The notes: generated from the letters alone by a model not told the origin. 64,000 bases of DNA from Geosiphon pyriformis (GCA_016748015.1 JAAOMT010000572.1:240654-304653); one strand, 5' to 3'. Shown: positions 12,151 through 24,073, counted from the stretch's first letter. Made by a program: numbers and translations.

Positions 12151-12430
12151 TTTGCAACTTGTAATGTCAGAGGCATAAACAATCCTGCAAAGCAAGAGGA
12201 TATTGTGCATTGGCATATAAAATCTAGGAATATGGTCTTGATTGTTACTAAAACAAAGTTGAGATCTGGTTGTAGATCTTAGATTATAAACAGGTTTGAT
12301 GGTGTCAAAATTTTTTCATCTGGTTTGAACAAAGAATTTCTTGGTGCTGGGATGGCTATTATCATGAACAATTTTTTGGCCTGCCATGTTTCTAAAGTTA
12401 AAAAGATCTCTGGTCAGTATTACAGTTTAA
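12151..12430 (+). pseudogene. LINE endonuclease, 5' part
   Basis: The APE-type endonuclease opens with FATCNVRGINNPAKQED, the usual first strand with its catalytic Asn. The next motif reads VTKTKL where the family has VTETKL, so the metal-binding Glu is Lys, a G-to-A change. A TAG replaces the expected Trp before IINRF. The reading breaks off at KKISGQ, where a foreign AT-rich segment begins. Confidence 0.8.
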
Positions 12431-13295
12431 AAATTTAATAGGAATTATAAATTAGCCAATCATGAAATAGCACAGCAACAATTTATAAAAAAAAATGATT
12501 TACAAATAACAGCAAGCACTATTTTACAATAGCAGCAAGCATTATTGTACAATAATAGTAAATACTATTGTGCAAAAGCAACAAGTACAATTTCACAATA
12601 GCAGCAAGCATTATTTAGAAATAATGGAAATAGAGTATTACAAGACGTTATTTTATAAAACAATAATTATATATATATCAATCTGAGTGAGTAATGATCA
12701 GACTTCTACACAGTATATTTTGGACAATAGTTTTTAATAATGAAGAAAAACAGCTTCAATTCAAAACAACAAATATCTAAATTAAATCTTATTCAAAAAG
12801 AATTAATAAAAATAATAAATTAAATAAACATCACAATTACAAAATTAACAATAGAATTCACATACCCTCTCTAGTGAATGAAACTATTATTCCATCTTTG
12901 AATCCTTTGGAAAAATAATCTCTGATCAAGATTATTTATGTGGTTACTAATTAAATTGAAAAAGCTTTATTATATACTTAGGAAAATCACGAAAAAGCCA
13001 TTAACATTCCATGTTTTTAAATTAGAGAAACACATTAGACAATTGCAAAGATAGCCTCAGAGAAGACCCCAAACAGTGAGTAGATTTTAAATTAGTCTCT
13101 GAAAAGGAGTACACAACATATAAAAACAATTAGAATTAAAAAAAAGACTTATATTACAACATCAAGAGAAAACTTTCAGTATATTATCATTAATATCCAA
13201 CACATAAAATAGAAGAACTTACAAGAGACTAATTGCAATTAAAACAGGATATCAACAATTAAAATATACCAAGAAAACACTCCCATAATATCAGG
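12431..13295. mobile_element. 865-bp insertion splitting the LINE endonuclease
   Basis: The LINE protein stops matching after KKISGQ and resumes at HFFFKSKLSVTVLG, so about 865 bp were inserted. The insert is A-rich, in contrast to the T- and G-rich LINE around it. Near 12460-12620 it carries four or five degenerate copies of a roughly 30-bp unit containing AGCAGCAAGCA. Later parts include ETH-TIAKIASEKTPN-like and EKEYTTYK-like words interrupted by stops, reminiscent of a retroelement gag or a structural protein. No terminal repeats could be defined. The LINE words flanking the insert seem to overlap by several codons, as a target-site duplication would give. Confidence 0.55.
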
Positions 13296-13725
13296 TTATT
13301 TTGGTGCATTTCTTCTTCAAGAGCAAACTTTCAGTTACAGTTTTGGGTTTTTATGCTGGTGTATTCTCTAGAACTAAGTTTGGTCAGGCTATGGAAGTAA
13401 ATTTTTTTATCACAAAAGCTCTGAATTCCAGTATTTTTGTGGTCTTGGGTGGTGACTTCAATAAAAATAATTTTAAGAAAAATGCAAGTTTTAGGTTTTG
13501 TTTAGATCTGGGTTTGGCCAATTCATTTGGTACACACTTATCAGTTAGGACTCCTACATGAAGCAATTTAAGGAGTGCTAAAAAAACAATCGATTACATT
13601 TTTGTCAGTGATAGTTTGTCTTTAGCAGTTGTTGGTCAGATTGTTGCTTCTGTTTCTAATTATTTTAATACTGACTACAAGGCTATTGTGGTGTCAATTG
13701 GTCTGGATGGGCTTTTGGATGTTTA
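13296..13725 (+). pseudogene. LINE endonuclease, 3' part
   Basis: Endonuclease reading resumes in one frame. LGGDFNKNNFKKNASF contains the GDFN catalytic motif. A TGA replaces Trp after RTPT. KTIDYIFVSD and then FNTDYKAIVVSI follow; the last replaces the usual S/T-D-H with T-D-Y, so the catalytic His is lost by a single C-to-T change. The domain would be inactive. Confidence 0.85.
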
Positions 13726-14559
13726 ATTAAATAGTTTGTGCAAGCAAGTTAATAAAAATTGATAGAAGTTTAAGATTGTGGATGCAGACAGTCCCAAATA
13801 GACATGTTTTAAGAAGTGTTCTTCAGTTAAGTTTTCTTCTGTGAATAATGAGTTTTTGGTCACTGATGCTGGTGGGGATTTTGATTCTATGTGGTTTTTG
13901 TTGGTGAGAGTGTTGGTCGATGCAGCTAATAAGACATTCTTTAAACATTGGTTTTATAAGGTCAAATGTTTTTTTAACAAACATTCTTCTAGATTTTTTA
14001 AACTAGAACTGCTGATTGTTAAATTAGTGAAGTCTCTTCAGTCTGGTGATGCTTTTAGGACTGGTTCTCTTTTTAATGCTTGGTTGATTGCTAATGAAAA
14101 TAAGGCTCTTGAAGTTTGAAATATGTTAAATAATAGTGTCAATAGCACAGAAATTTTTGTTTGTTTGTCCAAGTTTAGAAAGAGTTACCATTGTTCCAAG
14201 ATACATAAGTTTAAAGCTGCTGAAGCTGCTGTGATTAGGCATACTATTAATAGAAAAATAGAAAATTTTTACACAGACAAAAGCCATATGATCAGAAGTA
14301 TTTTGAATAAATTTTTTTACAAAGTGGTCCTTGACTATTTGATGGTAGATAATAAATTAGTTTTAGATCTTGGTAAAGTTAAATCCAAAGTTGATGTGAT
14401 AATGAAAGAGTAGACCAGAAAGTAATCAGTGTCTGTACCTTTTTCTGCTCCTTGGACTTGTCAGTATGCTTCTTTGCAATATGTGAATAATAATGCTTTC
14501 TCTAGTGTTATAAACATTATTGGTTTTGCTAAGCTTCTTCAGGTTGTCAAACATTTACC

Positions 14560-15660
14560 AAATAGAAAGGCTGCTGGTCTTAGTATTCTTAATGAATTGT
14601 AGAAGCATTGTAATGAGGTCATTTTCAGAAGCTTGTTGGATCTCCTAAATTTGTGTCTAAGGTTGGGTAAAGTTCCAGTTTTGGGAAAGAGAGCATGGAT
14701 CTCTATAATAACTAAACCTTATGATTGAGATAATGTTTTGACAAACATCTGTCTTATTGCTCTGCTGAAAACTGCTTGCAAGATCTTTTCTAAGATTCTC
14801 TCAGATTGGATTTCTTTTGTTTGCAGTAAGTTTGAGGTGTTGTGTAGGAATAATTTTTTCATTCTTCATGGTACCTCTACACAGTCTCCCATTTTTGCTA
14901 TTGGTTTAGTAATAGAAGATGCTTTAGAAAAAAACAAAGAAATTTGGTTGGTTTTGTAGGATATGCACAAGATGTATAACTCAATTGGCTGGCACCATTT
15001 GGAGGCTAGTTTGCAGCACATCAAAATGTGTAACAGATTCATTAGGTTTTTTGGTGAGATTCATAAAGATAGGTTGAACCATGTTATGACAGATTTTGGT
15101 CTTTTGGATGATTACTAGATACTGAATAGTTTTGATCAAGAGGAGGTGTTTTTCTCCCTCCTTTGACAGATCTTCTACAACCTCTTACTGTGTGAGATTA
15201 AGAGACAGAAGAATATATGTGGCTACCAGATTGATACCAAGTTTGTGGCCAAATTGGGCAAAATAAACAATATGGGTGGAATGATATCTTTCTTTGCTGC
15301 TGGTGTTTTTGTTGATGATACTATCTGGGTTGGAAGTAGTCAGGCTGTCACACAATTTATATTGGATGTTGCCAGTAATTTCTTTGTAATTAATGATATT
15401 TCGATTAATAATGACAAAACAGTGACTATTTCCATTAACCAGAGAGTCCAGAATGCTGCTTTTAAGATCAGTGAATTGTCTATATCAATTGTCAGATGTG
15501 GTATGCCTCATAGATGTTTGAGTATATTCTTGTTAACTGATAGTTTGTCCAAATTCAGCTTGGCTAAAGCTCAGTCTAACATCAAGTTTTTTTCTAATAT
15601 GGTACTATATAAAGCTATTTCAGACAAACAGTTTATATATTTGGTGTTAGCTGTTCTTTA
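14560..15660 (+). pseudogene. LINE reverse transcriptase domain
   Basis: Recognisable blocks in one frame are RKAAGLSILNEL, a K-P-Y-D block, TNICLIALLKTACKIFSKIL, GTSTQSPIFAIGL, and the catalytic box GVFVDDTIWVG near 15300, in which both aspartates of the F/Y-x-D-D motif are preserved. Stops at 14600 (Trp), 14727 (Trp), 14957 (Gln) and 15160 (Trp) all correspond to single transitions. The RT would copy element RNA at a nicked target. It cannot be made full length from this copy. Confidence 0.9.
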
Positions 15661-17695
15661 AGTCATTGTCAGCTATCATACTCAGTTTAGTTTTGTCTTC
15701 TTTGCTGTTTGTCAACACTAAGATGCTCTGATTAAAAAAGGCTTCAAGTCAAAGACTGGTTTGTCTTGAGATTTTCTAAGTAAGATACTTTATCATCTTT
15801 TACTTTATGGTCTAAAGACATTCAAACAAGTTCAAGCTGAGAAGAAGTTTGCTTCTGTTATAAGTTTTTCTAATTCTTCTGAAGTTGTTGGTTGGCTTTT
15901 TAAGTATTATTTCCTGGATTTGCAGATTTTAGATTGGACCTCTTTTAATCCCTTGCAGTATCCTGTGAGGCTGCATATTGGTCTTTACAACAATTTTCTG
16001 GCTGGAATAGTGCATATTTTTTTGAACAATAATATTTCTATGATGAACAATTTGCCTTGTGCTTTTCTTAGTCTTGGCAAGTATCCTGTTTCTAGTATTT
16101 TAGAGTCTTCTTTGTACTATGATTGGATCAGTTTTTTGAAAAGATTTGGTGTAGCTTTTTGTGATAGACTTTTAGACAAATGCAGTAAAGTTCTGAATTG
16201 GTAAACATTCTGACATTAGAAAAGACTGGATCCCAGGGAACCTGTGTCTTCTTGGTTTATCTTAGTATTAAAATTCTTGTATAATAAAATTTTTCTGTCA
16301 ACACCACTCAATTGTAAATCTTTGGTAGATATTAATAATGTTTTGTTTTTGGATCAATTTTTTAATGTTAAGAATGGTCTGCTTGAGGTCTGGTCAGGTT
16401 TTATTTCTGTTTTTACAAATGGTTTTTTGAAGAAATTGGGTTCTGTTGATGTGACTGGTGGTGTTGTGGCGTTCTTTCCTAAGATTGGGTTGAGCATTGG
16501 AGTTAGAGTAATGGGTCTTTTGTCTTTTATGATGACTGAGTTGCAGACTGTTGTTTTGGCACTAAAGTGTGTACTTTTTTTTTCTTTGGTGGAGGTGTGT
16601 TTAAACAGCCAAGCTGCTTTAGATGTGTGTGTTTTAGAATTGAAATCTGGTGGCTCTAATTTTTGTAATTGTTATTGAATAGAGAGGAAGCATATTGCAA
16701 ATTTGATTATTCAAAAAAACATTTTTGTAAGCTGATTAAAGGTCAAAAGACACTCTGGTGTGCTGGATAATGTTTGTGCAGATGTATTGGCATGCACTTC
16801 TACTTATTTTTCTTTGCTGCTGCTGACCAATGTGCATGAATGCTTTTTAATAACTAATGGCATGCCAATTTCTGGTAATGTTCAGTATTTTGTCCAGGAC
16901 ATTTTTAGATTTGTGAATCACATGTACTGGAAAATTGGTCCTGGTTCTAAGATTCTGAGTGGTTTTTCAGTTTGTGATATTGATTGGATTAGGACCATGG
17001 CTGTTTGGCATCCAAATTTGGGTATGCTGTCAGGTTCTAAAAGTAGAAATTCGGCTGATCTGCACTCCTATTTTATAAAAGCTGTGTATAGCAGACTGTC
17101 TGTTGCAATTAGAAAAAGACTTTATAACAAGAACTACTCTGGTGTTTTATGTTTGCACTGTGAAAAAGTTAAATTCTCTGATCATGTGTTTACATGTAAC
17201 AAAGAATTCGTTTTCTATAAGGAGATTCTTTTCAAATGTGTGTCAGTTTGGAGGTCTTTGGCTGGCTCTTATTGTCCAACTCTTTCTGTGGTCTTGGAAT
17301 CTCTTATCTTGTGTGTGTCTAATATCGGCCTATATGCTCTTTTCTACAAGAGCTTTGTGCTCATAGAGTGGTTTAAAGAAACCATGCAGATATTTGAGAA
17401 TTGCAAAGAGGCTGTCCAAGTTCTGGTTAACTTTGTGCAAAATGTGGATGTGTGTTACTGTTTTGAGTTGTGGGAATTCAGGTCCAGGTTTAAAGCTAAC
17501 ATGGAGAAAAACAACTTGGTCAGTGACTTAAGAGTGTTACCAGCGATATATTGCAGCTCAGTGCAAGGTTTGTTGAATGGCACAGTTAGATTGATTGGTA
17601 TTAATGATTCTTTTGGAGTGAATTTTGGTTTCCATAAGCCTTGGTTGTTTTTTTCTGGTTTGGTTAATATGGTTTCTGTTCATATAAATGTGTAA
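15661..17695 (+). pseudogene. LINE thumb, RNase H and C-terminal Cys-His region
   Basis: After the RT the same frame continues through the thumb (GLKTFKQVQ, FLDLQILDW). An RNase H domain starts near 16395 with SVFTNGFL, where the family has YTDGS (catalytic Asp changed to Asn), continues with MTELQTVVLALKCV (Glu kept) and QAALDVCVLEL (Asp kept). A stop near 16677 follows. A long open piece at 16760-17695 carries the C-terminal knuckle near 17145 (VLCLHCEKVKFSDHVFTC, a C-x2-C-x7-H-x3-C pattern) that is usual in this family. Confidence 0.85.
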
Positions 17696-17808
17696 TGTCA
17701 CTTGAATTAGTCTGAGTGACTAGTTACATATAGTAAACACATGAATCACATTTAGCTGGGGTCCATAGTTTTGGCTCTGTATACTAGGTAGTAATTGGGC
17801 TGCACTCA
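17696..17808 (+). other. 3' UTR of the + strand LINE
   Basis: About 113 bp after the last stop. It includes GTCTGAGTGACTAG and TAGGTAGTAATTGGGCTG. The same words in the same order recur at 23950-24060, which defines this as the element's 3' UTR. The end at 17808 is inferred: the next bases translate on the opposite strand as the interior of another LINE. Confidence 0.75.
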
Positions 17809-18089
17809 ATAGAATTAGACCAAATCTTAAACAAACTTCCATGCACATTAGAGAACTTTTTAGATATTAAAACATCCAATTCATGTAATCTATAGGCATC
17901 TGCAGATCCAACTATTAAAGAATTCATTACACTTAAAAACTCAGATGTCAGCTTGAATTAAAAAAACACAAAGCTGTTAAAATCCAATTTTTTCTACTTC
18001 TAAAATGTTTTTTAATCTATAATACTTCTTTTTTTGTTCAGAAATTTGTTACCAAATGCAATACCAAACTGTTTTAAAAAAAAACAAAA

Positions 18090-18487
18090 CTATAATACAG
18101 GATTTTTCCCAAAATATTAGACATTGAAATTCTATCTAAACCACAAAAAACACTGAACAAATTGTTTATCAAAGATAAATTATTGTCCAAAAAAATCTTA
18201 ATCACTCTAACCAAAAAATTTTTAACTGGACTAACACATAACTTGACAGAAAATTACAAAAAATTTAAAGAAAACCATCCCAAAATTTGCAAATCCAAGA
18301 ACTTATGTTTAAACAAACACCCAAAAATACTCAGTATATTGAAAAAAGCAATCAATAAAGCCAATTTTCTTTTAGACTGTACTTTCTCAAAAAGTTTTAA
18401 ATCATATAAAGATAAATAATGTAGAGCCTTACAGAGAAAGTTATATAACAAATTAGTTTTGGCTTTAAAATTTTTTCTAATCATCAT
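18090..18487 (-). pseudogene. RT thumb/C-terminal fragment of the minus-strand LINE
   Basis: A 77-residue open piece (MIRKNFKAKTNLLYNFLCKA, then HYLSLYDLKLFEKVQSK and LFKHKFLDLQILGWFSL) corresponds to the + strand LINE segment near 15730-15930. After a stop the similarity continues in the same direction (FSVKLCVSPVKNFLVRVIKI). The match to the other copy confirms strand and order. Confidence 0.75.
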
Positions 18488-21400
18488 ATTTTATTTATAA
18501 CACATACTTGATAAAACAAAACTAAACTACAACTGATAGCTAATAATGAGCTGTAAAACAGCTAATACCAAATAAGAAAACTGTTTATTCATAATCATTT
18601 TTTTTAATAGCACATTAGAAAAAAACCTGATATCTGCAAAAGTCTAAGCCAAACTAGACTTAGAAAAATTTTTAATTGACAAAAAAATACCCAAGTATCT
18701 GTGTGGTTTATCTTTTTTAGCAATTGAAATTGGCTGGCTATTAATCAATAGTGAAGCATTCTTAATATCTTAATTAATAGAAATAACCAACATCTTTTCA
18801 TTATTAATAGAAATATCATTAATATTAAAAAACTCATTTACAATATTCAAAATGTACTGCATAGAAGCTTGGCAACTTTTAATCTAAATTGTATTATTAA
18901 TGAAAACACTAACAGTAAAAAATAAAGTTTTTTCATTAACAGTCTTAATCCTATCAGTTTTGATCACAAATCTAATATCAATTCAATATCTATACAAGTA
19001 TTCATACCTTTTAACTTCACACAAAAATGGGTTATAAAAAATTCTCCAAAAAAAAAGAAAAAAAACTTCACTTTAATTCAACTTATTATGTATTCTGTAA
19101 TTATTTGAAAGCCCAAAATTAGTTATTACTCTATTAATTCAATTTTTATGTCTGTTGCTGAAAAACTTAATTAACTTATTATATATCTTAATATATTATA
19201 AGCTAGTTCTTAAGTAATGCCATCTTACTGAATCATAAGTCTTTTGCATATTCTGTAAAACTAATTAAAGCTTCCTATTTTTCTCCAGTATATCTTTAAC
19301 CACTAACCCAATGGCAAAAATAAAAGACTGAATTAAAGTATCTTTTAATATCAAAAAGTTGTTTTTATAAAGAATATTAAATTTGCTATATGCTAAGAAT
19401 ATTCAATACAAGAAAATTTTAAACAAGATTTTTTTAGCTGTCTTAATCAATACAATAGGCCAAGTATTTGTTAAGACACCATTCTACTTATAAGGTTTGG
19501 AAATCATAAAAATTTATGCTTTTTTCTAAAAAACTGGAATTGCATTCAAAGTCAAACACAAATTCAGCAATCAAAAAAAATTTTAATATCTTATTACTAC
19601 AATATTTCTAAAGTTTATTGAATATTTCTAACAATTCAGCAGTTTTGTTATTTGGCAAATTACTAACTATTAAAGTTAATTTTTTTAAATCAATCTTACT
19701 TATTATACCAAAAAAAACACTATTATCTATATATTTCAAAAGCATATATTGATGAAACCAAAGCTTAAACATTCTTAGAAACACTGGCCACTTTCTTGTC
19801 TACTTTTTTATAATCTCATCAACTTTGAGCTTTATCTTCTTTGACTTTACTACTAATTTATTTCCCACTATCAAGTAATTCAATACAACTTTGCAAAAAA
19901 ATTAGTTCAAAATACTCTTTGCTATCTATTCTTTGTCAAAGCAGAAATTTTTCATATAATATTCAATTGTTTTCTTAATAGCTGTATTTTTAAATATTTT
20001 TAATTCATAATATTTAAACTGTTAATACTTTTTCTTAACCATTAACAAATGTCTAATAATATTTATTGATCTTATACTACTTTGAACCATATTGGCAATC
20101 TTGGACACCTTAATATTATCAACTAACAACCAAATATTGACAAGATACTCAAACTTTAACAGATTACCAGAAAATTATTTTTTTATAATCTTAACTATAA
20201 ACAGTTTCAACTTAAAAAATCTTGATAATAGTTTGTTTTTTACATAATTATACTTACTATACTAATGTTTAAAGAACACCATATTAGCAAATTGCACCAT
20301 AGTCTTTTTTAAAATCTTTTATATTACATTCAAATTACCACAATATTCTATTATCTCAAATATATTAGACTCTACCAACAATTTAACAGAAGTGCATTTT
20401 TTGAATTACATCTATTTAATATTATTAGCATCTTTAATCTTAAACTTTCATTGATTCTGATTAGTTTGCTTATAAATACTATTAAAACAAATATTCAAAA
20501 AACCATTTAGACTTATTAAAACTAAAATTACTTTATGATTAATATCAAAAAAATATTAATCTTATAACTTGTGACCACAAATATTAGATTTTCATTCACA
20601 AATATAAAATCCAACATTTTTTTAACACTCTTGAAATTGCTTTAAATAAAAATTTTATTCAAAAAATGTCTATTGAAAACATTAATCATACCCAAATCCA
20701 AACAAAACTTGAAACTTACACTTTTTTTAAATCTATTCTTATTAAAATCTTTACTTAAAACCATAAAAAGACTAGAATTAACTGCTTTGGAAATAATAAA
20801 GTTAATAATAGAAGTCTAATTAAACTGTACATTAGCAAAAATCTCAGCATATAAACCCAAAATTGTAACTAAAACTTGTCTTTAAACAAAAACCATATAG
20901 AAATTAAATGATTTAGAATCTTATTTATCTTAGAAACATAATAAGTCAAAAAACTGTTTATAATTATGGAAATATCTGTACTAAAAAAACCAACATCTAA
21001 ACCAAAAATAAAAATTCAAATTCTATTAAACTTATTCATAATTTATGGCTTAATATTAGGTCTTAATTTAGTTTTTGTGATGATCAAAATCATATTTTCT
21101 GATTTTATATGCTAATGAACAACATTTTTTTACTTAACAGAAACATTAAGACCATAAATGTTGTATGTAACAACCTTTTAAATCAGACCTGTTATTGAGA
21201 AAAATAAGACTCTAACCTCAAAACAAGATTATCAACTTTGGCTGAAAAGCTCATAATTGTATTCAAAAGACTCATTAAGTTGCTTTCCAATTTAGAAACT
21301 ACTGATAAGTTTAAAAACACTGTTCTTATAAGAGTTTTATTACAAGTAAATACATCTGAACTCTTACTTATTACTATAATTACTTCTTAATTCTGTGATA

Positions 21401-22346
21401 AAAGGGTCATTAATAGCTGACATCCAAAGCTAGACTGAGAAACTATTGGTCCAAGTGCATCCAATCTTTTAGCCAAGTTGTTGACTTGCTTTGTAAGGCT
21501 GGTAAAACTGTATTTAAGAATAGCAAACTTATTGTTTATGTTCAAAAAAACCAGTGGGAATGGTTTAGCATTCAAAGATAAACCAATATTAAAAGAAACT
21601 AAAAACACTATACAAGAAGTGAAATTACCAGCAATCTGTACTCAAGTCTTTTCACCAAATAAAACCAAATAAGTAATTGGTGTTTGCTTCTTTTTATATA
21701 TGTTTGCCAGATAAATTTGATCTTAAAAGATAACCAACCACTTACTATAACTGCTTAAATTCTCACCTATTGAACATATACTAAAAACATGACTAAAATA
21801 ATTACAATAAGCACAATAACCCAAATAAAGACCAGCTTAGTGTAAATTTACATTCCTAAAAACTGGTGTAAAACCAATAACAGTTTTTTTGGAAGCTTTA
21901 TTAGCAAAACAAACCATAACACATTTGTTACACATATATGAACTTGAATTACAACCAATAAAACAAGTTTTTTCATTATATAATTTCAACAAACAAAGTA
22001 TACAACAAAGTTTAATGTAGATTTCTTGATATTTATAATTATTTATTACTAATTATTAAAGTTACATACATAAAATCTTTTTTCATAAAAATAGACCACT
22101 TAGATGCAATCAAATTAGCAATATCTAATGACTTAAATTTTATTAGAGCCTTTTGTCAAAGACCAATTAATTGTATTTTAATTGAAACAATCTTACTAAA
22201 TTTAGAAAAAACTGATTCTACTGCCAATTTGAAAAGATTTAATGAAATTTTCTTGATGATTACTTTTTGATTGAACAGTTGTTTGTTTTTTTAATATCAA
22301 TATTAACTAAAATTTTTTTACTAATTGCCAATTTTTAAGCTCAATT

Positions 22347-23030
22347 TTAATATAAAAAAAATCTAATAATTCCTAAAAATTTTAAAGAAATAAAAGCACT
22401 TTTAAAACTGTCAACATAATAGAAAATTTTTTTAATTGTTATTAATTTATTATTATTGGTTTTGCTAAGTACAACAGATAACTTAATATCTAAAGTAAAA
22501 AATTTAATTGGTTCAAAACTTTGTTTTTCCAGAACACATAACTTAACTAAAGAAAACAGCTTAGAGCCAGCAAATTTGGGAGAAAAAAAAACCAGAATAT
22601 TATTATTATTACTCATATTATTAAACATTAGAGCTTTTGGTAGATAACTCAATATATATGTTTGAGTATAAGTCTTTCTTGGCATGATTTTGTTCATATT
22701 TTCATCACCCACAAAAATATCCAAATTTACATAACTGGATTCTTTTACAATTGTGTTTTTCATATTTTTTACATCCAAAAAACTGCTAATACTATTTGTA
22801 ATATTATCTACATTACTTTTTTAAAACACTACAAATTTAATGTCAGAGCCTTTTAAATCTTTCAAACTTATAGGACTAGTAAACAAGTCAATTATAATAC
22901 TACTAGCTTTAGGTTTTTTTGGTTTTTTATAAGATACATCATAAGAGTAGACACTTTCTACATGTTTTTTTTTGGTGCTTAAACAGGTTTTCAAACCAGT
23001 CAAGCCAGAACTTGAACCACTAGTAAACAA
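22347..23030 (-). pseudogene. N-terminal region of the minus-strand LINE
   Basis: Two open pieces in different frames. The first (23030-22821) contains GSSSGLTGLKTCLSTKKKHV and a YKKPKKPKASS basic segment. The second (22778-22347) contains NLDIFVGDENMNKIMPRKTY, MSNNNNILVFFSPKFAGSKL and KTNNNKLITIKKIFYYVDSF. The second piece corresponds to residues of the + strand LINE around KSFALNIELDKVVGKSS, which shows that the copies are related but from different subfamilies. Confidence 0.7.
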
Positions 23031-23060
23031 GTCTGCCAGTTTTATTGCAACAAAAAAAGG

Positions 23061-23949
23061 TGTATTGAAAGAAATAATTAAAGTAAAAAATAAAAAAGAG
23101 AATAAGAAAAGTTATTTTTTCAGCAATTTTAAGCTCTTATTATAATTAAAAAATCAATAAAAAAAGAGTTTTTTTTAAAATTAAATCATTTAAATATAAT
23201 TGATAATAAAGTTGCTAATAAATTAGTTAATAATATTATTTACTTATTTTTATATGTTTTAATCATAATTAATAAAAGTTTTTTTTAAACAATAGAAAAA
23301 ATATCTTAAATAATACTTATTAATTTGTTTATAATATTTATTAAACAGTTAATTATGCTTTATAAAAAACTAATTTAGATATTAATATAATTTTTAATAG
23401 TATAATTAAAAATATAAATTAGTATTATATATTATAGTTCAATATTTAAATTTACATATAAATCAAATTTTATTAATAAAATTTTAATTAATTTATATAT
23501 ATATTTAATAAAATTAATCTACAAATATTTTTTTATTGTTGTTTAAAAATATTTATATAATAAATAATATTCTAAGATTTTTTGTTTTTATTATAAAAAT
23601 ATCAAAATTTTAAATTATGTTTTTACATACAAATTGAATTTTAATATTTATCTAAAGTTGTTAAAATTTTTTTGATTTTTAAGTTATATTTATTAATATC
23701 TTATTTTTGTTATTTTTAGTTCTATATTTATTTACTTCTAATATTTTAATAATACTATATATACTATTATATATAAAAATTTTGTTATTTTTAGTTCTAT
23801 ATTTATTTACTTCTAATATTTTAATAATATTATATATACTATTATATATAAAAATTTTGTTGTTAATATCTAGTTTGCTAAAATATTATTAATATTTAAA
23901 AATATTAAATTGATTTGTTTTTATTTAATATTTTTTTTATATTATATAA
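23061..23949. other. AT-rich spacer with a 75-bp tandem duplication
   Basis: No gene is visible. The notable structure is a direct repeat at 23710-23859, described separately. The spacer separates the 5' end of the minus-strand LINE from the isolated LINE 3' tail. Confidence 0.6.
23710..23859. repeat. Two tandem copies of a 75-bp unit
   Basis: The unit beginning TTATTTTTAGTTCTATATTT occurs twice head to tail with one visible substitution (AATAATACT versus AATAATATT). Because 75 is a multiple of three, the repeat makes a spurious repetitive Leu/Ile-rich open frame that is not considered a gene. Confidence 0.85.
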
Positions 23950-24073
23950 TAGAGCCTGAGTGACTGGTCATGTATAAAAAGAGCATGAGCCACACTTAAT
24001 TTAAGATCCTGTTTGATCTTATGTACTTAGGTAGTAGTTGGGCTGTATTCATTAATTAATAAAAAAAAAAAAA
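23950..24073 (+). mobile_element. Isolated LINE 3' UTR with poly(A) tail
   Basis: The words GCCTGAGTGACTGG, GAGCATGAGCCACACTTAA, TACTTAGGTAGTAGTTGGGC match the 3' UTR at 17705-17800 in order and orientation. The segment ends in 13 consecutive A residues at 24061-24073. This is what a severely 5'-truncated LINE insertion looks like. No coding part is attached. Confidence 0.75.

Larger units (their letters stand above)
10190..17808 (+). mobile_element. Near full-length degenerate LINE (non-LTR) retrotransposon
   Basis: One element reads along the + strand: a basic N-terminal/RNA-binding region, an APE-type endonuclease, a reverse transcriptase, an RNase H and a C-terminal cysteine/histidine motif, then a short 3' UTR ending TAATTGGGCTGCACTC. 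I recognise the protein as a LINE family abundant in Rhizophagus. The 5' end carries a 14-bp inverted repeat. From about 13295 to 17695 a single reading frame is kept for 4.4 kb, broken by stops but no frameshift. The copy is dead. Before the endonuclease there are a few frame changes, and an 865-bp insertion splits the endonuclease. Confidence 0.9.
17809..23060 (-). mobile_element. Second LINE copy, opposite strand, heavily decayed
   Basis: Reading the minus strand from 23060 to 17809 gives a related but distinct LINE. It has N-terminal blocks at 23030-22821 and 22778-22347, a CCHC-like knuckle (CAYCNYFSHVFSIC, near 21815-21774), LTKQVNNLAKRLDALGPIVSQ at 21608-21387, RT remnants, and FLDLQILGW followed by VSPVKNFL and ISMSNILGKIL near 18290-18090. 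It ends abruptly inside the region just before RNase H (KIWSNSIE), exactly where the + strand LINE 3' UTR stops. The rest of its 3' end is absent from the left flank, so deletion or rearrangement accompanied the junction. Confidence 0.8.

Noticed and set aside
18162-18419. Plus-strand Lys-rich 85-residue frame
   Set aside because: Antisense of a LINE fragment whose minus-strand translation matches the other LINE copy.
23707-23892. 61-residue Leu/Ile-rich open frame
   Set aside because: It is only the translation of the 75-bp tandem duplication.
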